NCBI GenBank assembly: GCA_029817715.1
Contig: JARUPY010000397.1
Span: forward strand, 1,550,001-1,614,000
DNA: 64,000 nt
Direction of reading: 5' to 3'
Source of the DNA: Melastoma dodecandrum
Lineage: Eukaryota; Streptophyta; Magnoliopsida; Myrtales; Melastomataceae
This document shows, one piece after another, positions 45,725-57,039 of this stretch. The first letter of the stretch is position 1; each line of letters starts with the position of its first letter. The notes under the pieces are model-generated. The model made no database searches, was not told where the DNA came from, and was given only the letters and a program-made list of their open reading frames with translations. The translations under genes and the position numbers were made by a program.

Positions 45725-48700
45725 TCAAGTTGTACTAAACTCAAAGGTGGGATACTTCTTCACCAACTCAGAATATAACTCCCATGTAGCATCTTGGGGT
45801 TCACCATTTGTCCACTGCACTTGGAGATAAACCACACCCACATTGCCCTCTCGAACCAACTTCTTGTCCAGAACTTTAGCTGGTTCAGCTGTCAAAAGAT
45901 GCTGACCATCCACTTCAGGCACAGAACACACAACAGGTGGAGGGCCTTCATGTTTTCGAAGCAAAGATACATGGAACACCAGATGCACTTTCACATCTGC
46001 AGGTAATTGCAGTTTATAAGCAACAGAACCAACCTTTGCAGCCACTGGAAATGGACCAAAATAGCGAGGAGCTAACTTGGCTGAGGACCTATAGGCCACT
46101 GTTTTCTGCCTATACGGTTGCAGTTTAACATAAACGAGATCGCCTACTGCAAAAGCTTTATCTGCCCTGTTCTTATCAGCCGCATTTTCATATGATCCTG
46201 TGCTCGCAAGAGGTGAAAGCGAAGCATCTGTAAACAATCCTCCCTAGCCTTCAATGTGCGATCCACCGTATCCACCTTGCTATCCCCTAAAACATATGGC
46301 AAATGAACATAAGGAGGCTGACCATATACAACCTCATATGGTGTTTTTCGAATTGCGGTATGAAATGTGGTGTTGTACCACCAATCAGCCAATGGAATCC
46401 AATTCGCCCACTCCTTTGGCCTTTCACCTGTCATACAGCGCAAGTAAGCCTCAAGACACTTATTAACCACTTCGGATTGGCCATCTGTCTGAGGATGGTA
46501 GCTGGACGACATCAATAAGTCCACCTGCCGCAGACGAAACAACTCCTTCCAAAACGTACTCACAAAAATACGATCTCTGTCCGATACTATGGTTCTTGGC
46601 ATCCCATGAAGTCGAAATATCTAATCCAAGAATAATTGAGCAATAGTCACAGCAGTAAAAGGGTGGCTGAGCAAAAGAAAATGGGCATATTTACTCAGAC
46701 GATCTACTATAACCAAGAAATCCATCGACACATCTGTCCACACCGTGTCAGGAATATGCAAGGGTTGAAGAAGGCCTGCTTTCTTTGTTAAAGTCGGCTT
46801 ACATTGCCGACAAATGGAACAATTCCTAACATAATTCTGAATATCTCTTTTTAACTTCTTCCAATAAAACAGAGCAGATATTCGTTTGGTGGTAGCCTGC
46901 ATCCCCGAATGCCCACCTGTAGGTGTATCATGTAATAGAGAAATTATTTTTTGCCTCAACTCTTCATCACCACCAACAACTAGTTTTCCTTTGCGACGCA
47001 ATTCACCCTGGTGCCAAGTGTAATGAGTCCGAACCAGACCACTATGTAATTGTTGAACCAGAGCCTACAACTGGTCATCCTTCTGCCAACTTTCTGCAAT
47101 TTGCGATTGAAGGTCTGTGTTAAGTTGTGATAAAACTAAGGACATGAACTCAGCACCTTGAATTCTAGATAGAGCATCCGCAGCTGCATTTTCCTTTCCT
47201 CTTTTATACACCACTTCATAATCCAGGCCAAGCAGCTTAGGTAGACATTTGCTTTGAAAAGCAGTAGTTATTTTCTGCTCTAATAAGTACTTCAAACTAA
47301 AATGATCAGTCTTGGTCACAAAATGCCTCCCCGTAAGATATGGCTTCCACTTTTCAATCGCAAAGATCACAGCCATCAACTCTTTCTCATAAGTAGAACT
47401 GCCTTGCATCTTAGTGGAGATGGCTTTACTAATATAAGCAATTGGGTGACCTTTTTGTGTCAACACAGCCCCCATACCTGTCCCGAAGCATCTGTTTCAA
47501 TCACAAACTCCTCAGCAAAGTCAGGCAGTGCTAGGACCGGTGTTGTGCTCAAAGCTAGCTTAAGTTTGTGAGATGCTGTGGCAGCAGCTTCATCCCAGCA
47601 AAATGCATTTTTCTTCAACAAATTGGTCAGTGGCTTACTGATGAGGCCATAATCTTGAATAAATTTTCTATACTATCCTGTTAAACCCAAGAATCCCCTT
47701 AATTGTTTCACAGTCTTGGGTTCCGGCCAAGTAGCCATGGCCTTAATCTTGTGCGGATCTGTTTGCACCCCCTTCTCAGAGATCACATGCCCCAAGTACT
47801 CCACTTCTTTTATGCCAAAAACACATTTGGACATCTTTGCATATAGTGTGTGTTGTCTCAAGATACTTAAGACAATTCTGACATGACACACATGGTCCTT
47901 CAAGGTCTTACTATGGATCAAAATGTCATCAAAAAAGACTAGCACAAACTTTCTGAGGTATGGTCTGAAAATGGAGTTCATGAGATGCTGAAACGACGAA
48001 GGAGCGTTAGTTAAGCCAAATGGCATCACCAAAAATTCATAGTGGCCTTCATGAGTGCGAAAAGCAGTTTTTGGGATATCATTTGGAGCCATTCTGATTT
48101 TCCAATAACCAGACCGCAAATCAATCTTCGAAAATAGAGCTGCACCATGAAGTTCATCCAATAATTCCTCTATAATGGGCATTGAAAACTTATCTTTCAC
48201 CGTAGCCTTGTTAAGCTCTCTATAATCGATGCATAACCTCCAAGAACCATCCTTCTTCTTAACCATCACAATAGGAGAAGAAAAAGCACTTTGACTTGGC
48301 CGAATGACACCTGCTTGCAACATTTCCTTCACCATTGTTTTGACTGGGTAGCTGTAAGGGCGAACATTAATTGGAGAAGTGCCTTCTTTCAGATGAATGG
48401 GATGATCATGCATCCTATGTGGTGGCAGAGTGGTTGGCTCTTGAAAAATATCAGTAAACTCCAACAAAAGCTACTGTAATTCTGGACACAGTGGAATAGA
48501 ACCCGTAGAAGTCTCCTCTGCTGGTTTTACAGTAACAGCAAATAACTGCACTGCATGAGAATTCTTACAAACAAAGCTCTTCAACTCCTTTTCATCAATC
48601 CGATTAAAATTGTCTGGTTTTCTCCCTCGTAACACATGCTTCCGTCTCTTATATTGAAACTCCATTCTTAATTGTGTAAAATCCCACGGCACAGGTCCAA

Positions 48701-50109
48701 GGGAGGACAACCATTGGACACCCAAAATCATGTCACAAGTCCCCAAGGAGACCAGCATTATATCAGTGCTAAAAGTTTCTCCTTGCAGTTCCCACTAGAA
48801 GCCTTTACACATAGACCGACAGTATATTGTGTCACCATTGGATATAGAAACAGCAACAGGGTAGCTTGGCTTGATCGAACAGCCTAATGTCTTAGCTGTG
48901 TTCTTGTCTAAGAAATTATGTGTCCTGCCTGAGTCAATCAAAATGTTCACCTTGCTACCTTTCACTTTACCCGTGACCTTCATCGTTTGATAAGCGGTAT
49001 TGCCAAGAATGGCATTTGGAGATATCAAGGGTGGGAATTTGTCCTCTGCCGTTTCCTCAGAATCTCCGCCAACCACACAGTCATCAGAGATATCCTCAGT
49101 GAGAACCTCTATACTGTGTAACTGGGCTTTACACTTATGACCTGGAGCGAATTTTTCTGGGAAAAAAAAACAGAGGTTCTTAGCTCGCTTATCTGCAATG
49201 AACTCCGGAGACAATTGGCTCCTGGTAAATTTTGACATATCTGTTGAAGGCTTAGGTAGAATAGCTGGTGTTGACGCAGAGTGATTATAAGTTTTTGTTG
49301 AAGGTTTGTCAAACAGAGGTTTGTTTCTCCTGTGAATAGAAGACAACAAATTCTCCTGCAATCGAGCCGACCTATAAGCATCAATCAAAGTCTGCGGCCG
49401 AAACATACGCACTGCAGTCTGAACATCCACTCGTAACCCACGCAGAAAACAACTTAAAGCCTGTTTCTCCGATAAATCTGTACGAACTAATAATGCATCA
49501 AATTTTTCTTGATAGGCATCAATTCCTGCAGCTTCTTCATGCCTCAAACTCATTAACTCAGCCATTGGATCATAATAAGGTTAACCTCCAAATCGAGCTA
49601 CAATCATAGACTTGTACTCTTCCCAAGTAGGCCATTTACCATACGGACGAGCTTTCATAACAGACCGATGCCATATTAAAGCCTTCCCTTCCAAATGAAC
49701 AGAAACTATTTTGATTTTAACATCGTCTGGGGTAGCATCCACTTCAAAGAATTGTTCGCATTTATAGAGCCAGCCTTGCACTTCCTCGTCTCGGAATCAA
49801 GGAAAATCTACCTTCGAGAATCGAGCATAAGTAGATTGAGTACCTTCCTGAGTATGCAGAACACCGCCCTGAAAGCCTCTCTGTTCCCATGCTGACAAAT
49901 CTTCTAAATCATTCATTCGGGCGCCCATTTCTTGTAATTGCGTAGTAACTCGCAACATAGTGTCTTTTTGGGCGCGCATCTCCTCACGAAATTCAGTCTT
50001 GCTGCTGTTGTTGCTAGGTGAGGAACTCAGTCCAAGATTCCTTCATTGTCTTCTAGAATTCGTCCATTGCTAGTTGCGTTTTGGTAACAACCATGGGCGG
50101 TACAGCCAT
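45725..50109 (-). pseudogene. Gypsy chromovirus gag-pol polyprotein, broken
   Basis: From the minus strand: gag begins MAVPPMVVTKTQ at 50109 but has stops within the first 60 codons, at about 49799 and at 49581. A degenerate zinc knuckle lies near 49150 (first cysteines lost). Aspartic protease (ILIDSGRTHNFLD) is near 48930. RT (48467-47673) is open with the FFDDIL box. RNase H (47475-47065) has TDHFSLKYLLEQ and ADALSR. Integrase has the HHCC-type zinc finger near 46900, lacks about a dozen residues near 46710, and contains a stop at 46621. Its C-terminal module and a chromodomain (VQWTNGEPQDATWE) end at 45725. At least five stops or shifts make it inactive. The chromodomain places it among chromoviruses; the clade is not determined. 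Confidence 0.92.
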
Positions 50110-50130
50110 GATCGGACAACTGATACCAAT

Positions 50131-50498
50131 TGGAATGATTCTTCTGGGATCGACGATCGGAGAAGACGAGAATGAAGGCAGGACTGATCGAAAGGAAGTC
50201 AGCCGAGTCTTTTCATTCAACCGAAGCTTGCAGAGCACAAGCTATTACAGAACAAGGAAGAAGATTGTTTAACAGAATTCTACAACCAACACTAGTCTAC
50301 TCAACTCCTCTTATAGCTAATACAATGTAACTACATTTGTAACTAACTCAATGAAACAGTAGCGGCATTTATTCCCTTCTGCTTCTCTGCACGCATTCCT
50401 TCAGCTCCTGTGCGCCTCACAGCAGCTCTCCTCTGCTTCAAGCTGCACTTAAACTCTCCTTTTCCCTTATAACAGCTCTCCTCCTTCATCACATATCA
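50131..50498 (-). repeat. 5' LTR of gypsy element
   Basis: 368 bp, adjoining the primer-binding site at 50117-50128. Confidence 0.92.
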
Positions 50499-51172
50499 CT
50501 GGTGCTCCCCGAGTTAGTCCTAAGTCGGTTGAACCAGCCACAAGCGAAATGCCTGCAACAAATGTTGCAAACTTTGCAACTTCTGCTGCTGCTGAAGGCC
50601 ACGTGCCTGCTGGGATCCAAGGAAGCCAGAAGAACAATTATTTCCGAGCAGAGGGACAAAATTGCGGAAACTTCATCACCGAAAGCTGCTGAAATTTGAG
50701 CCAATTACTTTTCACTACACTGTGTTCTTAGATGATATGCCCATTTTGTGTTGTCTAGAAGATGGTTAAACTATATCTCTGAATGAACTTATGATGTTAA
50801 TTGCTCAGTTAGACCTCTTACATAAATGTCAACATTTTGTTTTCTTTGAATTTCTTTTCATGGGTTCCAGGCTTTCGATGTGGTCTAAAGAAACTTGTGT
50901 GACAAAGCAAAGTTCAAATTAAGAAGGTGATCTGTATCTGGTTTGAATCTGTCTGAGAATTACATCGAGTCATTGTTGTCATCAAATCATTGTTCCTGTC
51001 GAATGTTTCCGCCCTTTTCAGTATAGAAAAGGATTCTCAATGTTGTTAATGTTTAGTTCATGGGTTCTTATGCCATGTCCTTAATGTGCACGACCGGCCG
51101 TCGACCAAGGTTCATGCTGCCCCTGGTGGAGGTTCTTCCCTGGATTACCTCTTTGGCGAGGGGAAGAAGTAA

Positions 51173-54100
51173 TTCTTCAAGCCTTCCTCCATATTTCTAT
51201 GGATTGCGACCACAGGGTTCCAAAGATCCCTCGTCTCAACCATAACTTAAGCTCTTATGCTGTCCATCAGTTGTAACTGTACTGCAATGTTCTTCAGTGC
51301 TTACTGCCGCTTTGTTTTCTGCCACTACTCTGTCATCCATTTGGTGAACAAACTCGGTTTGGGTTTCGAAAAATCGTTCCCTTGAGGTTGCTGCTATGAA
51401 TCCAACAAACAAATCTTCTGACTATCGAGTTAGGCACATTTTATTCCATTATTTGTGTCATGCATAACATTGGTCTTCAATCCACCCCGAGCCACCGTCT
51501 GTGTGAACTTTGCCTTAAGCAACTATCACATTGTCGATTCTTGGCGTGACAATGCATTCATCCTTTGGTGGCTCGAGGAGGTTAGCATCCATTACTTCGA
51601 GTAGCTGAATACAACGACAAATGCCATTGTTCTAGTAAATGTACTTCCGCAACAACTTCTATTGAATTTCGCTTACACGTTGGACGATTCTAACACTACT
51701 TTATGTTACATCTATGAATGCCGCCAACCCCAGGAACCTCTTCGCTGACTTGTAAGACACGCGGAGGGGGAGGAAGCTTCCTACTGATGGGCTAAGTGAA
51801 GGACGACGAGTGTTGAATGCTTCAATTTATTTGAGTTGATGCAGCAGCTGCTGAAGAACCGGGGGGTTACGTAGTTTAATCGACTAGTTTTTTGAAGTGG
51901 ATTGGATTAGTGGCCACAGCAGCTCCTCATGTCCACATCAAGCCAAGGGTCCATTTCATACTTTAAAAATATAACTAACCTCACTGAAGGGTCGGTCGGT
52001 AATTGCACCTACTAAATGAAGGGCATAATAGTAAATTTCCATAATACATAGGCTCGAAATTAGGTTCGAAGTGCTTAGTAATGTAAAAAAAAATGATAAA
52101 CATTTACTAAAATTGATAGTAAAAACTATATAGGCTTAGTAAAGGCATATGCATTATTATTATTGGTCCCATTGAGAATGTTTGGTAAGGTACTAATTCT
52201 TTTCGAATATGAACAATTACCTACTATATTTACTAAATTTTACACTTTAAATTTAGTAGAAAGTACAAGCCCATTGAGAAAATTTTAGTATAAGCTCGTA
52301 CATTTGTATTACTTTTTTACTAAGTTCGACGATCATATTAAACATCGGCCCGGTTTGACACTATATAGTACATTACTAAAAGAATGTTGTATAAAATTAA
52401 TAATTTCTACTACACAATCATTGTAAAAAAGTAGTTACTTACATTTTACTAAGCTCAACGGTTTATTAAGGCATATTTTAGTACATTGTTTAGTAAATAA
52501 TTAAATAAATATAGTTAAAAATTTATACATTTTAGTGGCTCATTTAACAAAAATTAGTAAAAGTATTTTACTAAGCTCAAAAATCTGTTACTAAAAAAGG
52601 GCCGACAACTAAAAGTCAAAAATTTGTAGTATTTTTTATGAAAAAATATACAAAATCAATTACTATTACAAGCAGCAAATTCACTTGTTGGCAAAAGATG
52701 CAAACCCCCGTCAATCACATGACAAAAGGAAGATGTTATGCCAAGGCATTTTATTGCATTTGTGGATATATAATTAATAAAGGCGAGTATTTGTCATTGA
52801 TTATTTTACTTTTCTGCACGTAAAATTATTAATGATAAAGTCCCACAGATTAATAAGTATATTAATATGAAATAGTCCGTGATCGGATAGATGTTTAGAG
52901 GAGACATGAACTTCTAAATCATCACTGAGTATAACTGAGGTCAAGATATATCGATGGATAGTATATATAAGTTATACTTATGGGTACCCTGAGATTAGGG
53001 ATACTGGACACGACCCGTTTAAGAGAATACCACATATTAAACATCATTGGTCAATCCTCTTTATGGACGAGTGTAACTGATCTTTTGACTTGAGACCTTC
53101 ATTTATTCTATGCGTGGAGTTTGTGCACTTTGACGTCGTTAAAAGCAGTCTTTAACTGGATTGTGAGTAATACGATTGTTGGGTGTGTGACAAAACGAAG
53201 AGAGAATAGTGTTGAGTCAATATAGGATCAATCGCTATTTTGGATTAGATAATTGACATCTAGGCCACTTGATAGAGATATTAGTGATTCTAAAATCCAT
53301 GGTCATTGGAGGAATGTTTTACATTCAAGTGAGTCTATTATATCTTGGTAATCTAAGTAAAACAATTAATTTGGTGATGATGCAATTTGTACCGGATTAA
53401 TTGAGATGTCGGTTAGATGAAGAGATTGAATTACACGGTAATCGGTTCATAGTGGTTTATGATTTATGATCATTATCCTAACACGTTGGGTGACTAAAAA
53501 TTGTTGCTATACGGTTACCTTAGTTTGTGTATGGATTTACACTACTTTCGTATATAGGACCTAGAGGGTCGCACGCATAGCACGTCGACACGAACATTAT
53601 ATTATTGATTATTTTAGTGGATACTAAAGTTAATCATTTTATTATTTCAGAATTAGAATTAATTTGATTATTAATTTATTCTGAAATATCGGAACCAAGA
53701 TCGAATATGGATTTATTCGGTTCAATTTCAAAGGATATCAAATAAATATTTATTTATTTATTATTTGATAATTAATGCCTGCGTGTCTTTGCATTATTTG
53801 ATTTAAAAATATTTTTAATAAAATAAAAATTGATCGATTGCATACACGTTTCGTTTAGAAAATTATAATTAATTATAAAAACGTGGATCATTGATTTGTG
53901 ATAAACGGGCAAGAAAACAATCAAAAGTTATAAGAAAAATAAGAAGGAAAGAAAACTGTGATTGCTACCTGGTGGTCTGTTTGAGATTTTGGAAACGAGG
54001 CAGTTTTGAGAGAAAAATGTAGACAGTGTAGTTAACAAAAAAGAGAGTAATTTTCTTTGATTTTGCTTTAGAAAGTTTTCTTCATCGATTCAAAATGCTA

Positions 54101-54645
54101 GTATCTAAGGGATCGTCAAAAGTTTCATGATAATTCCTTATTACATTTTGTTTCGTCGAAAATTTTAAAATATTTTATTATTTATTTAAAATTTACACGC
54201 ATCACGGTATTTTTGTTCTTTTGATATAAAAATTTATAATTTTTGTTTTCAGTGCGCTCTAAAACCAACAGTTATCACATCAGTAATTTTCGGACAGATC
54301 GGATTTAGTTAACAGATGTCAAGATCATCGAAATTGCTTTAACCCCACCTCAGAGAAAGAGAACGTGAAAGCATCAGCCCACTCCTTCACACTTCTATCT
54401 CTTATCTGTCCTTTTCTGTCTGCAATTCTCTTTGTTATTATTTGTCAACTTTCCCACGCCTTCTCCCCCACCCCACTCGTCACTCCAACCCAAAATAATA
54501 TTTCATTTTTTTCCTGCTTTCGGACATGAGAAAAAGGAGAAAGTCCAACGCCATCTTCATCGTATAGATCTTGAGGGGCCAAGACTTCCACATTCAAAAA
54601 AAAAAAAAGATCCCACCTTTGGGACCAAACCTTGTATTCCCAAAA
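51173..54645. other. Large gene-free AT-rich region
   Basis: 51173-51950 probably includes the SPIRAL1-like 3' UTR and then spacer with no open frame. 52010-52610 is a block dense in TTAGTA/TACTAA motifs. 52850-54300 is noncoding, AT-rich and of unknown origin, perhaps degenerate transposon sequence. 54360-54645 is CT-rich and is probably the leader of the COBRA-like gene. Confidence 0.45.
52010..52610. repeat. AT-rich block of dispersed TTAGTA / TACTAA motifs
   Basis: The hexamer TACTAA and its complement TTAGTA recur many times. A longer form, TTACTAAGYTC, occurs near 52317, 52445 and 52569, and the inverted GCTTAGTAA-like form near 52072 and 52134. It could be a degenerate inverted-repeat element or satellite-like debris. 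No termini were identified. Confidence 0.45.
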
Positions 54646-56739
54646 ATGGGTTGTGGTTCTTTCCCAGTTCTGGGACCTGGGTGTGCTGCTTTGGTCCTTG
54701 TCTCGCTCTTCTGCCTCTGGTTCCCATCCTCAGGTCAGTTCAATAGTCTTGGGCTTGATCTGGTTGGAGTCATTCCCCGATGTTCTTGTAATGAATTGTG
54801 TACAAGTTGAGTTGACGGCGGCCATACATGAGTTGATTAGTTTAGTGCAACGGGCTGAAGCTTCATTGAGTTTGACCAATGTGGGGAAGTTAATCTGAAG
54901 AATCCAATGTTAGATTTCGGTTGGTGGTTGTCTCGATTTAAGTTCCAGTTGAGTTTGGGTCCTTTTTTAGTCTTTTGTGATTGTTTGAAGCTTGTCGGAA
55001 TTCCGAGTGTTAACCTGGGTGAGTGTCTTGTAACTACGTTGCTGCAGCTTATGATCCGCTTGATCCGAACGGCTACATCACGATTAGATGGGACATCATG
55101 AGTTGGACTCCTGACGGCTACGTTGTAAGTACTGTTATTGTTGTCAAGAATGTCGTATTCCAGTCCCCGATGATCATTGAATCTCTGTCAAGATGGGGAA
55201 GTAGTGGTTGACTTGCAAGGACTCTAGATTGATGGTTTATTTATTGGAAATGGCAGGCCACCGTGACGATTTTCAATTTCCAAAAGTATCGGCACATTCA
55301 AGCTCCTGGGTGGTCTCTGGGATGGACATGGGCGAAGAAGGAGGTGATATGGAGTATCATGGGTGCGGAGACGACAGATCAAGGAGACTGCTCCAAATTC
55401 AAAGGGAATGTCCCACATTGTTGCAAGAAAAATCCGACGGTCGTTGATTTGTTGCCAGGGACTCCCTATAACCAGCAGATAGCAAATTGCTGCAAAGGAG
55501 GGGTGATCGCTTCGTTGCTGCAGGATCCCGCCAATGCCGCGAGCGCCTTCCAGGTCAGTGTTGGTGCTTCTGGAACGAGCAATAAGATGGTCAAGCTACC
55601 TAAGAACTTTACGCTCAATACCCCGGGGCCGGGCTATACTTGTAGCTCTGCGCAAATTGTTCTACCGACTCCGTTCTTTTCATCTGACAGGAGGAGAGTA
55701 ACCCAAGCTCTAAGTAAGTCACTAACGAGATTGAGCTGCTACCAGAGCAACATTCATCCTCAATTTACCGAGCAACCGGCTTTAGTTTGCGTTAACTGCC
55801 AGCTTGATGTTCATTGCCTTGTTAATACGATTAATCTTTCTTTCTTCGGTAGTGACATGGAACGTGACATGCACATATTCACAGTTCCTTGCGCAGAAGA
55901 CTGCCACTTGTTGTGTCTCACTCTCATCATTCTATAATGACACTGTCGTGCCCTGTCCGACGTGCTCTTGTGGCTGCCAGACCAATTCTTCCAGCTGTGT
56001 CGAGTAAGATAAGATAGAGTTTAAGAAATCACGTTTCAAGTTTTTACTGCGAGAAATGCCGAGTACTAATCTGTTACCATTGTTGGTTCATTCTCGGCAG
56101 GCCTAATTCTCCGCACTTAGCTTCCGTGGTTTCTGGACAGAATGGGGCAAATCCAGTCATACAATGTACGAACCATATGTGCCCGGTCAGAATCCATTGG
56201 CATGTGAAGCTCAATTACCAGCTGTACTGGAGAGTCAAGGTTACAATCACAAACTTCAACTACGCCTCGAACTATTCTCAATGGAACTTAGTCGTCCAGC
56301 ATCCAAACTTCGACAATCTGACCCAGCTTTTCAGCTTTAATTACCAGCCCTTGACGCCCTATGCATCCACGAGTAAGACTGACCTTCATCTTCGTGTTCT
56401 TAACCTCTAAGAGAAAACTCGAGCTCACTCGATCTATTAATACTAGCAGATGATACGGCAATGCTGTGGGGCGTCAAATTCTACAATGATTTCCTCGTGG
56501 AAGCTGGTCCGCTTGGGAACGTCCAGTCAGAGCTTCTCTTTCAGAAGGATTCATCATTTACATTGGAGAAAGGCTGGGCTTTTCCAAGAAGGGTGTACTT
56601 CAACGGAGACAATTGCGTCATGCCTCCCCCGGACGCTTACCCATTGTTGCCAAATGCAAGTCCAAGAGGCTTTTCTTCAAGATCTTATCTGGTTCTGGTT
56701 CTTTTGGCGGCTCTGGTCCTTCAGTGTAGACAACCATGA
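54646..56739 (+). CDS. COBRA-like GPI-anchored protein (six exons)
   Basis: Exons 54646-54733, 55048-55124, 55257-55713, 55853-56003, 56101-56372 and 56450-56739, all GT-AG with consistent phases, give 444 residues. Exon 1 encodes only the start and a hydrophobic signal peptide. The mature part begins AYDPLDPNGYITIRWD, the COBRA cellulose-binding-like domain. Conserved blocks QALMTWNVTCTYSQF and CPTCSCGCQ (cysteine-rich CCVS-type region) and a long C-terminal domain follow. The tail (SPRGFSSRSYLVLVLLAALVLQC) is a GPI-anchor signal. COBRA-like proteins sit on the outer plasma membrane and cell wall and affect cellulose deposition and oriented growth. A paralogue lies tail to tail 300 bases away. 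This copy has an extra intron directly after the signal peptide. Confidence 0.93.
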
Positions 56740-57039
56740 GGGTCCTCTGTGCTCTTTCAGTAGACGATAATGACATACAGACGTTGCGGCATTACCGAGA
56801 AAAATTTTGCGACACACATTCTGCTTGTGTTCAATGAATCCATTTGTAGTATAGCCAACTCCCCTTGTAGAATAAGTGCTCTTGTGACATAATCTCTTTC
56901 TAAAAGTAATCTATGTTTACAATGATTTTCATATGACACAGAGTCGACGGAGATTAATGGACGTTGATACATTCTGCGTTTGTGTATCAGTTGCTCAAAA
57001 TTTTTTCATTACTTGTAAACTGCGTCGAAGTTGCAGAAA

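Larger units (their letters stand above)
45193..50498 (-). mobile_element. Ty3/gypsy chromovirus LTR retrotransposon
   Basis: LTRs of 370 bp (45193-45562) and 368 bp (50131-50498) and a perfect target duplication CTGGT (45188-45192 and 50499-50503) define the element. On the minus strand a primer site, TGGTATCAGTTG (50117-50128), lies two bases inside the 5' LTR, and a purine tract AAGGGGGTTGG (about 45565-45576) adjoins the 3' LTR. The domain order gag-protease-RT-RNase H-integrase-chromodomain is that of gypsy chromoviruses. The LTRs differ at roughly 25-30 positions by eye (about 92-93% identical), so this insertion is older than the two copia elements. It interrupts a SPIRAL1-like coding exon. 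Confidence 0.95.
45130..51172 (+). pseudogene. SPIRAL1-like microtubule-organising protein gene, split by a gypsy element
   Basis: Three coding segments can be read as one SPIRAL1-like protein of about 106 residues: 45130-45192 (MGRGRGQCSLAYLFGSGDSAG), 50504-50680 (starts APRVSPKS and ends with NYFRAEGQNCGNFIT) and 51092-51172 (DRPSTKVHAAPGGGSSLDY...GKK, stop). These are the conserved N- and C-terminal signatures of SPIRAL1 proteins, which bind cortical microtubules and control directional cell expansion. A gypsy element lies at 45193-50498 inside the first segment, with target duplication CTGGT, and reads the opposite way. The intron between the second and third segments starts GAAAGC after ACC and ends GCAC before GAC, so neither a GT donor nor an AG acceptor is present. 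Both defects indicate a pseudogene. The coding pieces themselves contain no stop. Confidence 0.86.
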
